Origin: Heterorhizobium halophytocola
GTDB taxonomy: Bacteria; Pseudomonadota; Alphaproteobacteria; Rhizobiales; Rhizobiaceae
Direction of reading: 5' to 3'
Length of the DNA stretch: 64,000 nucleotides
Assembly (NCBI RefSeq): GCF_017873095.1
Contig: NZ_JAGGJU010000002.1
Location: 248,001 to 312,000 of the forward strand
The notes under the pieces are model-generated. The model was not told the origin of the DNA. It was given only the letters and a program-made list of their open reading frames with translations, and did not search any database. Of this stretch, positions 9,656-18,275 are shown piece after piece (position 1 is the stretch's first letter; the number at the start of each line of letters is the position of its first letter). A program made the position numbers and the translations under genes.

Positions 9656-10531
9656 ATGAGCAAAATCGCATTGCCCTTCCATCCCGCCCCGAAGATCCCG
9701 GACATCACGCTGCCGGCTGGTGCCTGCGATGCCCATTGCCACGTCTTCGGGCCGGCCGCCCGCTTTCCCTTCGCCCCGTCCAGCACCTATACGCCGGTTG
9801 ACGCGCCGAAGGAAAAACTGTTCGAACTGCATCGCCACCTCGGCTTCGAGCGGTCCGTCATCGTCCAGGCGAGCTGCCACGGCACCGACAACCGCGCCAT
9901 GGTCGATGCGCTGATCGCCGGCGGAGACGCCTATCGCGGCATCGCCATGGTCAAGCGCGATATCGACGCCGGTGAACTGCAGGCGTTGCATGACGCCGGG
10001 GTGCGCGGCGTGCGCTTCAACTTCGTCACCCATCTCGGCGCCCCGGCCGACCACGACGCGATCCGCGAGATCGTCGGCAAGATCCGGCCTTTCGGCTGGC
10101 ATGCGGTCCTGCATTTCGATGCCTTCCGTCTGGAAGAGCTGGCGCCCTTCCTGAAAAGCCTCGATGTGCCCCTGGTGATCGACCATATGGGCCGCATCGA
10201 TGTCGCTGCCGGACCCGAGCAACTCGCCTTCCAGCTCCTTATCGACCTGCTGCAGGACGAGCGCTGCTGGATGAAGGTGAGCGGTTCCGAGCGCCTGTCG
10301 CGGCAAGGTCCACCCTTCGAGGACGCGGCGGAGTACGGCCGGATGCTGGTCGAGCGTTTTCCCGATCGCGTGCTCTGGGGTACCGACTGGCCGCATCCGA
10401 ACATCTACGAGAACATGCCAGACGATGGAGCCCTGGTGGACCTGCTGAAGATCATCGCGCCGACGCCGGATCTGCTGAAGCGGCTGCTGGTCGACAATCC
10501 GACGCGTCTCTATTGGCCCGAGACGCTCTGA
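9656..10531 (+). CDS. Amidohydrolase-superfamily lactonase, LigI-like (2-pyrone-4,6-dicarboxylate or galactarolactone type)
   Basis: 291 aa TIM-barrel hydrolase of the COG3618 group. It begins with GACDAHCHVFGP, the first metal-site HxH, and carries VQASCHGTDN, the barrel His in VIDHMGRID and the conserved Asp in LWGTDWPHPN. Pyrone-dicarboxylate lactonase and D-galactarolactone isomerase share this pattern, so the substrate is a cyclic ester of a dicarboxylate but cannot be fixed from sequence. Placement behind a TAXI-TRAP transporter suggests it opens the imported compound or a metabolite of it in the cytoplasm. Confidence 0.82.
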   Translation: MSKIALPFHPAPKIPDITLPAGACDAHCHVFGPAARFPFAPSSTYTPVDAPKEKLFELHRHLGFERSVIVQASCHGTDNRAMVDALIAGGDAYRGIAMVKRDIDAGELQALHDAGVRGVRFNFVTHLGAPADHDAIREIVGKIRPFGWHAVLHFDAFRLEELAPFLKSLDVPLVIDHMGRIDVAAGPEQLAFQLLIDLLQDERCWMKVSGSERLSRQGPPFEDAAEYGRMLVERFPDRVLWGTDWPHPNIYENMPDDGALVDLLKIIAPTPDLLKRLLVDNPTRLYWPETL

Positions 10532-10582
10532 CCGGGTGACTGTTTATGCCTGTCGGTGGCGGAATGCTCCGTTGCCGACGCG

Positions 10583-11524
10583 CTACCTGTTGCGGAAGAC
10601 GGTGCAGGCCACGCCCGCGGCCATGATCTTTCCGCAGAGCGCGTTGGCCTCGACGCGCGTTTCCCGGCCGATCCGGGCGGCATAGCGGGGACGGGAGCCG
10701 AAATTGCCGCGCCGCTGGCGCACGATGAGCGCGCGCTCGTCGTTCAGCGGGGACGGCAGTTGGCCGATCGAGCGTTCGAACAGGCGCTCGGCCACCGCCG
10801 GATTGTAATGGGCTGCCAGTTGGACGCCCCAGGGTGCCCAGTCTGCGGAGCCGGTGAGCACCGGTTCGCGCATCTGCCGCGTGCGGGCAAGGGTCACGCA
10901 AGCCTTTCGAAACGGTTGATCGTCATCAAGGGCCGGTGCTGCCGCCTTTGGCGGGCGATCGCGCCAGGTCTCCACCAGATGGCCGGTAATGGCAAAGACA
11001 TAGTCTCGCGTTTCTATCGGCAGGCCGCCGCCTGAGAGAAAGCGCTCGAGCCCATGCTCGCCGGCATTATAGGCGGCTGCCGCAAGTCCCAGATTGCCGA
11101 AGCGGTTGCGAAGTTCATCCAGGTAACCGGCCGAGGCATCGAGCGCTGCCAGCACGTCGAAACTGTTGGCAAGGCCGCGTTCGCGCGCCGTGCCGGGCAT
11201 GAACTGGGCAATGCCTTCCGCCCCCTTGGGACTGATGGCTTCCGGCCGAAACAGGCTTTCGCGCCAGATCAGCCGCGCGAAGAATGCGGGTGGCAGGTCG
11301 TGGGCGGTGGCGACGCTGTCTATCCCGTGACAGAGATCGGTGTTGAAAGTCTCCTTGCGGATGCAGAGCGTCTCGCCGTTGATGGCCGTCGTGTAAAGGC
11401 AGGTTTGCGCCTGCCCGTTCGCGCGATCCGGGCCGTCATCCGCAGCGGCTGTCGCCGGGGCCACGGGCACGGCAAGAGCCGGCAGGCCAAGCGTCAATAC
11501 CATGAGCAGATTGCGCCACGTCAA
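10583..11524 (-). CDS. Secreted lytic transglycosylase with SPOR-like C-terminus
   Basis: 313 aa periplasmic murein-cleaving enzyme. Starting at TTG 11524 (overlapping the upstream stop as TTGA) gives a full signal peptide, MTWRNLLMVL then a core ending at ATAAA; the in-frame ATG at 11503 would lose the charged n-region. The SLT fold has the catalytic Glu in LIWRESLFRPEAIS, then GAEGIAQFMPGTA and AAAYNAGEHG. The last 80 residues read like a SPOR domain (GVQLAAHYNPAVAERLFERS, then RYAARIGRETRVEANALCGK), which would direct it to denuded septal peptidoglycan. This second assignment is inference from pattern only. Confidence 0.87.
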   Translation of the reverse strand: MTWRNLLMVLTLGLPALAVPVAPATAAADDGPDRANGQAQTCLYTTAINGETLCIRKETFNTDLCHGIDSVATAHDLPPAFFARLIWRESLFRPEAISPKGAEGIAQFMPGTARERGLANSFDVLAALDASAGYLDELRNRFGNLGLAAAAYNAGEHGLERFLSGGGLPIETRDYVFAITGHLVETWRDRPPKAAAPALDDDQPFRKACVTLARTRQMREPVLTGSADWAPWGVQLAAHYNPAVAERLFERSIGQLPSPLNDERALIVRQRRGNFGSRPRYAARIGRETRVEANALCGKIMAAGVACTVFRNR

Positions 11525-11868
11525 TTGCCGTCAGTCCCGCGGCTGCCGTCGGTCATGTCGTGATACCAATCCCTGTAAGGCGTGTTTTCAATTCTGTGTC
11601 GGTTCAGATCCGCCGCACCGTCATTCCACCAGACCGGACCGCGTTCGCCAAGCGCACGCTTGGCCGTGTCGACTTGATCGCGCGCGGCACGGAGGAGGTT
11701 TTCGTCTCCGCCTGCCTCCTTCACCGCGCGCCTCGCCGCCATCAGGGCGTCCACCAGCCGCTGTCGCTCGCTGCCCGGGAGCGCCGGATTCGAAGCCCGC
11801 CAGAGTCGGCCACGCACGATGATATACCGGCCATCCGGCGTGGTCGACGGTGCTTTCGGTTCGGGCAT
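11521..11868 (-). CDS. Conserved small protein of alphaproteobacteria, function unknown
   Basis: 115 aa. It starts MPEPKAPSTTPDGRYIIVRG and contains RLWRASNPAL, ERQRLVDALMAARRAVK, GERGPVWWNDGA and NTPYRDWYH. I recognise this pattern as a conserved hypothetical protein of rhizobia and relatives; no function is known to me. A longer open frame extends upstream on this strand, but it is antisense to the gene at 12121 and lacks protein character, so ATG 11868 is chosen. The stop overlaps the TTG start of the transglycosylase by 4 bases, implying translational coupling. Confidence 0.75.
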   Translation of the reverse strand: MPEPKAPSTTPDGRYIIVRGRLWRASNPALPGSERQRLVDALMAARRAVKEAGGDENLLRAARDQVDTAKRALGERGPVWWNDGAADLNRHRIENTPYRDWYHDMTDGSRGTDGN

Positions 11869-12120
11869 GAGATCTGTGTCCAGTATCGAAACCGCAGCGA
11901 TGTGCGCGATCTCGCCATGCACTGCCTGCAGCATAAACTCGAGTCCATAGACGGAGTTCCAGCAAGTGCGCAGGTGGCAAGCGAGCAAGTGAGCAGGGCG
12001 AGGATAAGGTATGGCCGGGGACCGTGCCGACGCGCGGGAGGGCTCGGAGGTCAGGACTTTGCCACAACGAAACCGAACGGCCGCATCGCTTTCGTCGCAC
12101 GCCCCGGCTATAACTGCCGG

Positions 12121-13278
12121 ATGCGCTATGATCTCGGCCATCTTCCGATCGAATCCCTGCTGGCTCCGGTCACGGCGGCGACATCCGTTCTGGTGCGACT
12201 GGACGAGAGGATCGGGCGTTCGGATGTCGGGGCGGGCCTGGTTGCAAGACTGCATTTTGCCGATGCGGTGGCGTCGCTCTGGGTCGATGGCGAACTGGTG
12301 CATCTGGAGGATCTGGTGCTGCATGACGCGGCCATGGGTGTGCGCACCCCGACCCACGAGGTGAGCATCGCGCAGGATGTGCTGCGCACGCGCCGCCGCA
12401 TCCTGGCGCAACCGCCTGGCTGGGCCCTGAGCGCCGAAGGGCTCGGTCGGCTGCGCGGCCAGGGCGACGGGGCGCCTGGGACAGGGCTGGACGCAGAAGA
12501 GACCGAACGATCGGCCCCGGAGCGCAAGATGGCGCAGGCCGGCGCCGTGGAGGGCGAGGACGAGACGGCATTCCACGCTACCGCGATGGCCGATGCCGAT
12601 CCCTTCGAGGCACACCTGGCGGCCATGGATGCCGTGCTGGCGCGCACCAATGCCGTCCTTGCAGGGGAACTGCCGGTGATCGAGACGCGTGCGCCGCCGA
12701 CGCGCGATCCCTTTCTCTACGAACCGGACTGGGACGAGGAGGCGCGGCTGGAAGAATGGCGCGAGGTCCTTCATCGGACCGAGGATATTCCGCCGGTTCT
12801 GCGGGCCGTGCTGCTGGTCGATGCCTGGAACGAGCTGAGGGTCCTGCAGCATGCACCCTGGCTCGGACGGCTGCTGGCTGCCGCTTTGCTGAGGCAGGTT
12901 GGGCTCACCCAAGCCTATCTTGTGCCTGTCAATCTCGGGCTGAAGCAGATCGCGCGCGAGCGTCGCGCCGCCGGCAGCCGCGACCAGCGTCTGGTCGCCG
13001 CCCTGGAGGGCCTTTCGGCCGCGGCGGAGACGGGGCTGAAGGAGCATGACCGACTGCTTCTGGCCCGCCAGCAGATGGAGCACCGGCTCGCCGGGCGCCG
13101 CTCGTCATCGAAACTGCCGCAGGTGGTCGAGCTGGTGCTTTCCCGGCCGATGGTCACGGCGCGGATGATCGCCGAGGAGATCGAGGTGACGCCGCAAGGA
13201 GCGCTGAAGATTGTCGGCGAACTCAACCTGCGCGAACTGACCGGGCGTGGGCGGTTTCGCGCCTGGGGCATCATCTGA
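12121..13278 (+). CDS. RHE_PE00001-like protein with C-terminal helix-turn-helix (DUF1612 type)
   Basis: 385 aa. The N-terminus (MRYDLGHLPIESLLAPVTAA) is followed by ADAVASLWVDGELVHLEDLV and an acidic, poorly conserved linker (about residues 125-170). A helical region then carries RDPFLYEPDWDEEARLEEW and LLVDAWNELRVLQHAPWLGR. The C-terminal part has a winged-helix look (VTARMIAEEIEVTPQGALKI). These are the hallmarks of a family widespread on rhizobial plasmids. A role in DNA binding is likely from the HTH; the target is unknown. It diverges from the small conserved gene at 11868. Confidence 0.8.
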   Translation: MRYDLGHLPIESLLAPVTAATSVLVRLDERIGRSDVGAGLVARLHFADAVASLWVDGELVHLEDLVLHDAAMGVRTPTHEVSIAQDVLRTRRRILAQPPGWALSAEGLGRLRGQGDGAPGTGLDAEETERSAPERKMAQAGAVEGEDETAFHATAMADADPFEAHLAAMDAVLARTNAVLAGELPVIETRAPPTRDPFLYEPDWDEEARLEEWREVLHRTEDIPPVLRAVLLVDAWNELRVLQHAPWLGRLLAAALLRQVGLTQAYLVPVNLGLKQIARERRAAGSRDQRLVAALEGLSAAAETGLKEHDRLLLARQQMEHRLAGRRSSSKLPQVVELVLSRPMVTARMIAEEIEVTPQGALKIVGELNLRELTGRGRFRAWGII

Positions 13279-13355
13279 GCCATTGGCGGCGAAGCCGGCA
13301 AACCTTCACGGCTTGATCTTGCGTCCTTCTCGCAGTGCAGAACGCTGGAAGTGCT

Positions 13356-14705
13356 TTAACCTTCGAAGCGCGGCAGCCGGACGCTGACGCGCAGGCCGCC
13401 TTCCGGTCGGTTCTCGATCGTCACCGTGCCGCCATGGGCCTCGACAAGGGTGCGCACGATTGCAAGGCCGAGACCGGCGCCGCCGGTGGCGCGGCCGCGC
13501 GAGGCTTCGGCCCGCACGAAGGGTTCCATCAGGATGCCGATCATCTCCTGGGGAATGCCGGGGCCGTCGTCATCGACCGTCATCAGCACGTCACCGTCGC
13601 TGGCCGTCAGGCTGATCCGGGCGGCCTTGCCGTATTTGCCGGCATTGTCGATCAGGTTCGAGACAATCCGCTTGAGGGCGATGCGGTCGCCGAGCACGGA
13701 AAACTCGGTGCGCTTCTGGATCGCCAATCCCAGGTCCTGGGGCGCGGCGTGCCGGTCCTCGGCCTCGCCGCGAACGATTTCGGCAAAGTCCAGCAGTTCG
13801 ACCGAAACGTCGCTGGCGCCAACACGGGCCGACAGCAGGGCGTCGTCGAGCAGCTGGATCATGTCGCTGATATTCTCGATTGCCCGTTCGCGCTGGATAT
13901 CGTCGGGGATCGCATCGACACGCAGCCGCAGCCGGGTCGCATAGGTCCGCACATCGTGTGATATGCCGCCGAGCATGGCAAGCCGTCCCTGCAACAGCTG
14001 CTGCAGCCGTGTCTGCAACCGGTCGAAGGCGGTCACCAGGGCCCGGATTTCGGAACTTTGCCGGCGAACATTCGGCAGCGTCACCATCTCGCCGTCGAGG
14101 CCGATGCGGTCGACCGCCTGGGCAAGCTGGCGCAGCGGCTTGACCTCGCGGTACATGACGAAAAGGGCAAAGAGCGCGATGATCGCGGCCATCACCCCGG
14201 CAACGAGCCCGACCGGCAGGCCTGTGGCAGCCAGCACCAGCGGCGCTATGCTCTGCACGACGAGTGTACGCCCGTCCTCCAGGCCGATGCGGAAATTGAG
14301 CGCATGACGCTGCTTGTTGCCGACCCGCAATATGCCCGGTCCCCGCGCCGGAACGGTGATATGCGCCACGGTGAAGGCCCGCCCCGCCAGCCCCTCGGCA
14401 TAGCGTCTGTGCAGTTCCTCGCTGACCTGCCGGTCGGTCTGGTCGGGATCGGCATTCTCGCCGCCGTCTTCTATGCCGATGATCATCGTCTGTGATCCAA
14501 GGGCATCGAAAAGCCGCGGCAGGTCTTCAGGGGCGGCGCGCTCGACGACGGAGATGATCGCGTCCATGCGGTCGGGGGTGGGCCAGCCATCATCCTGTTC
14601 CCAACCATTGCCGGCGTAGAAATTCATTACCACACCCAGCCAGACGGCGATCACGGAGACGATGACAATGGCCGAGAGGCGGCTTGCAAGGGTGAACGAT
14701 CGCAT
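13356..14705 (-). CDS. Sensor histidine kinase, EnvZ-like
   Basis: 449 aa membrane sensor. TM1 lies near residues 8-28, followed by a periplasmic region of about 130 residues and TM2 near 155-185. HAMP then leads to a dimerisation helix with phospho-acceptor His in GGISHDVRTYATRLRL. ATP-binding boxes are IVSNLIDNAGKYG, VDDDGPGIP and GGAGLGLAIV. The H-box is slightly unusual: the Pro normally after HDxRT is Tyr. Its start shares one base with the stop of the response regulator (TGATG), so the two are coupled. The signal is unknown. Confidence 0.93.
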   Translation of the reverse strand: MRSFTLASRLSAIVIVSVIAVWLGVVMNFYAGNGWEQDDGWPTPDRMDAIISVVERAAPEDLPRLFDALGSQTMIIGIEDGGENADPDQTDRQVSEELHRRYAEGLAGRAFTVAHITVPARGPGILRVGNKQRHALNFRIGLEDGRTLVVQSIAPLVLAATGLPVGLVAGVMAAIIALFALFVMYREVKPLRQLAQAVDRIGLDGEMVTLPNVRRQSSEIRALVTAFDRLQTRLQQLLQGRLAMLGGISHDVRTYATRLRLRVDAIPDDIQRERAIENISDMIQLLDDALLSARVGASDVSVELLDFAEIVRGEAEDRHAAPQDLGLAIQKRTEFSVLGDRIALKRIVSNLIDNAGKYGKAARISLTASDGDVLMTVDDDGPGIPQEMIGILMEPFVRAEASRGRATGGAGLGLAIVRTLVEAHGGTVTIENRPEGGLRVSVRLPRFEG

Positions 14706-15439
14706 CAGCCGGCCTGCTGCTGGACGGTGGCGGTAAACAGATATCCGCCATTGCGGACGGTGCTGATCAGGGGGGTGCCGGGACTTGCCGAATCCAGCTT
14801 CTTGCGCAGCCGCGAGATCAGGACGTCGACGGTGCGATCGAAGGGCTCGCTGCTGCGGCCGTGGATCCAGTCCAGGATCTGGTCGCGGCTGAGAACCCGG
14901 CGCGGGCGGGTGACGAAGCAGGCCAGCATGTCGAATTCCGCGCTGGTCAGCGACAGCGCGATGCCCTCCTTGTCGGTCAGCTGGCGGGAATCCAGGTCGA
15001 CGACGAAGCGGTCGAAGGCATAGCGACGCGCTGCCTTGACCGGTTGTACGGTCGACGCCTCGGCGCGGCGTAAAAGTGCCCGCACGCGGGCCAGCAGTTC
15101 ACGCGGTCCAAAGGGTTTGACCAGATAGTCGTCCGCCCCCATTTCCAGTCCGACGACCCTATCGATCTCGTCGCCCTTGGCGGTCAGCATCAGGATCGGC
15201 AGGTTGCTGGTGGCACGCATCCGCCGGCAGATCGACAGGCCGTCCTCGCCCGGCAGCATCAGATCGAGGATCAGCAGATCCGGCGTGATGTCGTTGAGGC
15301 AGGCGTCGAGCGCGGCGGCGTTGTCGACCGCCCTGACGCCATAGCCTTCCCGGCCGAGCAGGTCGGACACAAGTCCCCTGATTTCGGCATCGTCTTCCAC
15401 GATCACGATCATTGCGCCGGTGTTTTCCATGCTGCCCAT
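14705..15439 (-). CDS. OmpR-family response regulator
   Basis: 244 aa. The receiver domain has the acidic pair in VEDDAEI, the phospho-acceptor Asp in LLILDLMLPGEDG, Thr in MLTAKGD and Lys in YLVKPFG. The C-terminal winged helix has LTSAEFDMLACFVTRPRRVL and FDRTVDVLISRLRKKL. Possible starts are 15439, 15430 or the Met of MIVIVEDD; I keep the longest with an ATG. It diverges from the small secreted-protein genes starting at 15635, which are candidate targets. Confidence 0.93.
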   Translation of the reverse strand: MGSMENTGAMIVIVEDDAEIRGLVSDLLGREGYGVRAVDNAAALDACLNDITPDLLILDLMLPGEDGLSICRRMRATSNLPILMLTAKGDEIDRVVGLEMGADDYLVKPFGPRELLARVRALLRRAEASTVQPVKAARRYAFDRFVVDLDSRQLTDKEGIALSLTSAEFDMLACFVTRPRRVLSRDQILDWIHGRSSEPFDRTVDVLISRLRKKLDSASPGTPLISTVRNGGYLFTATVQQQAG

Positions 15440-15634
15440 TCATGCCGCCGCAACGATGCGCGCGCAAGCGGCATGGCCTGGTTTTTACATGTCATTTCGT
15501 GCCGTTAACAAACTGAAACAAAAGGACACGCACCGTTCAAACCGGGTTTACGTCACCCGCCTAGCGTCTGGGTCATGGCTTTCATCGAGCAGTCGGGCTC
15601 GACGGCCGAAAGGCAACAAAAGGAAGACACGACC

Positions 15635-15937
15635 ATGAAGAAGTTCGCAATTCTCATCCTCACGGGCTCGGCCCTCTCGGTCATGACGTTTGCCCAGGCC
15701 AATGCCTGGACCCGCGACGCGCATGTCTATGGTTGGCGCGGGACGTCTTCCGTTCATGCGTCTGGCAGCTGCGCTGGCGGAAGTTGCTCGCGCGCTGTCA
15801 CACGCACCGGCCCTTACGGCAACACCGCCACTCGGCAGGGTTCGGTTTCCTGTGCCTATGGCAGCTGCACCGGCACCCGCACGACGACCGGCCCGAATGG
15901 CGGCAGCATAACCCGCAGCGGCACCGTTTCACGCTGA
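15635..15937 (+). CDS. Small secreted Cys/Gly/Thr-rich repeat protein
   Basis: 100 aa. The signal peptide is MKKFAILILTGSALSVMTFA, cleaved near AQANA. The mature part contains two copies of a unit of about 30 residues: SCAGGSCSRAVTRTGPYGNT with TATRQGS, then SCAYGSCTGTRTTTGPNGGS with ITRSGT. Each unit has a CxxGxC pair followed by a GPxG turn. AGGAAG lies 9 bases before ATG 15635. I know no function; secretion and paired Cys suggest a disulfide-stabilised envelope or extracellular protein. It lies divergent to the OmpR/EnvZ-like pair and just upstream of an SH3 protein carrying the same motif. Confidence 0.78.
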   Translation: MKKFAILILTGSALSVMTFAQANAWTRDAHVYGWRGTSSVHASGSCAGGSCSRAVTRTGPYGNTATRQGSVSCAYGSCTGTRTTTGPNGGSITRSGTVSR

Positions 15938-15974
15938 GCGGATCAATCCATTTTCAAATCAAGGGATTAGTCTC

Positions 15975-16580
15975 ATGTCATTTTTCAAGACCGTGCCGCG
16001 GACTCTGTTTCTCGGGCTGATCCTGGCGATCGGCGGCCTTGCCGCCGGCCAGGCCTCGGCGGCATCCTTAGCGGTCACGGTGACCAGCCTCAACCTGCGG
16101 GCCGGTCCAAGCACGCAGTATCCTGTTGTCATCGCCTTGCCGGCACATGCAGACCTTACCGTTTATGGCTGCACGGCCGGCACCACATGGTGCGATGTGA
16201 GCTGGGGTGGAAACCGCGGCTGGGTCGCGGCAAGCTATATCCAGGTCACCTATGATGGTCGCCTGACGGTGGTGACGCCGGCCGTCGCACCGGCCCTCGG
16301 CCTGACGGTGGTGGTCTTCAATCAGGCCTACTGGAACAGCCATTATGTCGGCCGGCCCTGGTATGGCAATTGGAACGTTTACTACCGCCCCGGCCCCTAC
16401 GGTCCGCCGCCGCGCGGTGGGGCCGTTGCCGGCTGCAACGATCGCGGCTGCGCCGGTGTCGCCGCGCGTCCCGGCCATGTGGCGACCGGTCACTGCGTCG
16501 ATGGCGTGTGCACCGGCACCTCGGTCCGGCGCGGTCCGGCCGGCAATGTGCGCATACGGCACGGCTCCATCTCCAACTAA
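15975..16580 (+). CDS. Secreted bacterial SH3-domain protein with C-terminal Cys/Gly repeat
   Basis: 201 aa. A signal peptide of about 29 residues ends in GQASAA. An SH3_3 domain follows (about residues 32-90: SLNLRAGPSTQYPVV, WCDVSWGGNRGWVAASYI), a type that often binds peptidoglycan. A Pro/Tyr/Gly-rich linker then leads to a C-terminal unit, GHCVDGVCTGTSVRRGPAGN with VRIRHGSIS, which matches the repeat of the preceding small protein. It is probably transcribed with its neighbours on either side. Envelope function is inferred. Confidence 0.85.
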   Translation: MSFFKTVPRTLFLGLILAIGGLAAGQASAASLAVTVTSLNLRAGPSTQYPVVIALPAHADLTVYGCTAGTTWCDVSWGGNRGWVAASYIQVTYDGRLTVVTPAVAPALGLTVVVFNQAYWNSHYVGRPWYGNWNVYYRPGPYGPPPRGGAVAGCNDRGCAGVAARPGHVATGHCVDGVCTGTSVRRGPAGNVRIRHGSISN

Positions 16581-16622
16581 TCCGCCTCCTCGACATCGGC
16601 TCCGGCCAGAAAGCGTTCACCC

Positions 16623-16862
16623 ATGACCCGTTATCTCACAGTGCTCTTCGTCCTCGTCTCCACGGCAGCCTCTGCCGCGCAATTGTCGCTCTCCGACAAG
16701 CTCGAGCTGCGCAACAATTGCGGTGCGGACATCAAGGCGCTCTGCGCCGGTATTGCGCCCGGCGAGGGACGTGTGATGGCCTGCGTCAAGGAAAAGAAGG
16801 CCGAGCTGTCCAAGCCTTGCGCCGACAGCATGGCCAAAATGGCAGCCAAGCTGAAGGGGTGA
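16623..16862 (+). CDS. Small secreted Cys-rich protein (GLG1-type repeat)
   Basis: 79 aa. A signal peptide of about 18 residues ends at ASAA. The mature 60 residues contain NNCGADIKALCAGI, GRVMACVKEKKAEL and KPCADSM. This four-Cys spacing is that of the Cys-rich repeat found singly in small bacterial periplasmic proteins. The function is unknown. It is the third gene of a run of small exported proteins beside a two-component system. Confidence 0.8.
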   Translation: MTRYLTVLFVLVSTAASAAQLSLSDKLELRNNCGADIKALCAGIAPGEGRVMACVKEKKAELSKPCADSMAKMAAKLKG

Positions 16863-16929
16863 CCTCCACTCCTCCACCCGCCGGCATCAAGCCTCCCCCT
16901 CAGGCGATCCACTCCTGGTGCCGGCGAGA

Positions 16930-16979
16930 GCGGCGGGCGCATCCCCGCACCGCCTCTTGGCGTTGGATGCGCCCGCCGC
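16930..16979. terminator. Strong intergenic hairpin before the RND operon
   Basis: GCGGCGGGCGCATCC at 16930-16944 is the exact reverse complement of 16965-16979, giving a 15-bp GC-rich stem with a 20-base loop that can itself fold (CGCC/GGCG). No U-tract follows, so it may be a Rho-aided terminator or an mRNA-stability element rather than a classical terminator. Confidence 0.5.
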
Positions 16980-17034
16980 CGACACGCTCTCTCTTCCCAT
17001 TCGTAATACCCGAACCAGAACTGGCGGTCTTGCC

Positions 17035-18261
17035 ATGCAGAATTCACTCTCTGGAAATACGAAGCGCCGGTTGCCTGCAGGCGCGGTGCGCGCCGCAGCG
17101 CTGGCATTCTTTCCCGCCTTCCTGCTTGCCCTTGGCAGCTGCAGCAAGGACGCCGATGACGGCCAGCCGTCGCGCAAGACAGCGCTTGTCGCCAGGCCGC
17201 AGACGGCGAGCGTGACGCGCTATTTCCAGGAGACCGGAACGGCGCAAGCCGTCAGCACCGTCAGCCTTGTCGCACGGGTGTCCGGCACGCTGAAATCGAT
17301 CGACTACAAGGACGGCACGGAGGTCAAGGCCGGGCAGCGCCTGTTCCTGATCGAGCCTGAACAATATCAGGCCGAGGTTGAAAAGGCCGAGGCAAGCGTT
17401 GCCGAGGCGCAGGCGAATGTCGATAATTCCGAGCGGCAGATGCAACGGCAGGATCAGCTTTCGAAATCCTCCGCCACCGCCGAGAGCAATGTCGACGACG
17501 CCAAGACGACCCTTGCAACATCGAAGGCGCAGCTGGCCTCGGCCAAGGCCGCGTTGACGCAGGCCAGGCTCAATCTCGGCTATACCTCCGTCACGGCGCC
17601 GTTCGACGGCTTCGTCACCGCGCATCAGGCCGATGTCGGCGCGCTGGTCGGCGCCGATAGCGGAACGCTGGCGACGATCATCAAGCTCGATCCGATCCAC
17701 GTCTCGTTCTCGATTTCGGACGGTGACATGCTGACGCTTCGCAAGCGCGCCCGCGCAAACGGCCGCACGGCGAAGGACCTGCGAACTATCCCGGTCGAGA
17801 TCGGCACGCAGATCGACAAGGGCTATCCGACCAAGGGGCACCTCGATTATGCCGCCCCGCAGACGGCCGCCGACACCGGCACGCTTGCCGCCCGCGCCGT
17901 GTTCGAGAATGCCGACCGCGCCCTGTTGCCCGGTCTATTCGTGCGCATTCGCATTCCGGTCGAAAAGGTCGATGACGCGCTGCTCGTGCCGCCCGCATCG
18001 ATCGGCACCGATCAACAGGGGCGCTATGTGCTGGCGGTCGACGACAAGGGCATGGTGGCACGCCATGCCATCACGGTCCTCGACCGGCAGGGGGAGATGC
18101 AGGAGGTCGAGGGCGACGTGTCGGCGAGCGACCTTGTGCTGCAGAACGTGCTGGCCGGGCCGCAGCCCGGTGACACGGTCGAACCGAAAGAGGTGGTCCC
18201 CCCGACATCCTCCAGCGCAGACCTGTCGCAGGCGGATGCCCCATCCGTTGCCGGCAACTGA
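17035..18261 (+). CDS. RND efflux periplasmic adaptor (membrane fusion protein)
   Basis: 408 aa. The N-terminus has a hydrophobic stretch ending LALGSC, a plausible lipobox (Cys about residue 36), so it is probably a lipoprotein like AcrA. The lipoyl halves (LVARVSGTLKSIDYKDGTEV and SVTAPFDGFVTAHQADVGA) flank a helical hairpin rich in Ala/Glu/Gln (about residues 110-185). Beta-barrel and membrane-proximal domains follow. ATG 17035 is chosen because upstream sequence in frame lies in the hairpin region. The permease follows 14 bases downstream. Confidence 0.93.
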   Translation: MQNSLSGNTKRRLPAGAVRAAALAFFPAFLLALGSCSKDADDGQPSRKTALVARPQTASVTRYFQETGTAQAVSTVSLVARVSGTLKSIDYKDGTEVKAGQRLFLIEPEQYQAEVEKAEASVAEAQANVDNSERQMQRQDQLSKSSATAESNVDDAKTTLATSKAQLASAKAALTQARLNLGYTSVTAPFDGFVTAHQADVGALVGADSGTLATIIKLDPIHVSFSISDGDMLTLRKRARANGRTAKDLRTIPVEIGTQIDKGYPTKGHLDYAAPQTAADTGTLAARAVFENADRALLPGLFVRIRIPVEKVDDALLVPPASIGTDQQGRYVLAVDDKGMVARHAITVLDRQGEMQEVEGDVSASDLVLQNVLAGPQPGDTVEPKEVVPPTSSSADLSQADAPSVAGN

Positions 18262-18275
18262 TCGGACGGCGGCTC

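Noticed and set aside
11869..13083. Upstream extension of the 115-aa conserved protein to 520 codons
   Set aside because: Only the last 115 residues look like a conserved protein. The rest is antisense to the RHE_PE00001-like gene.
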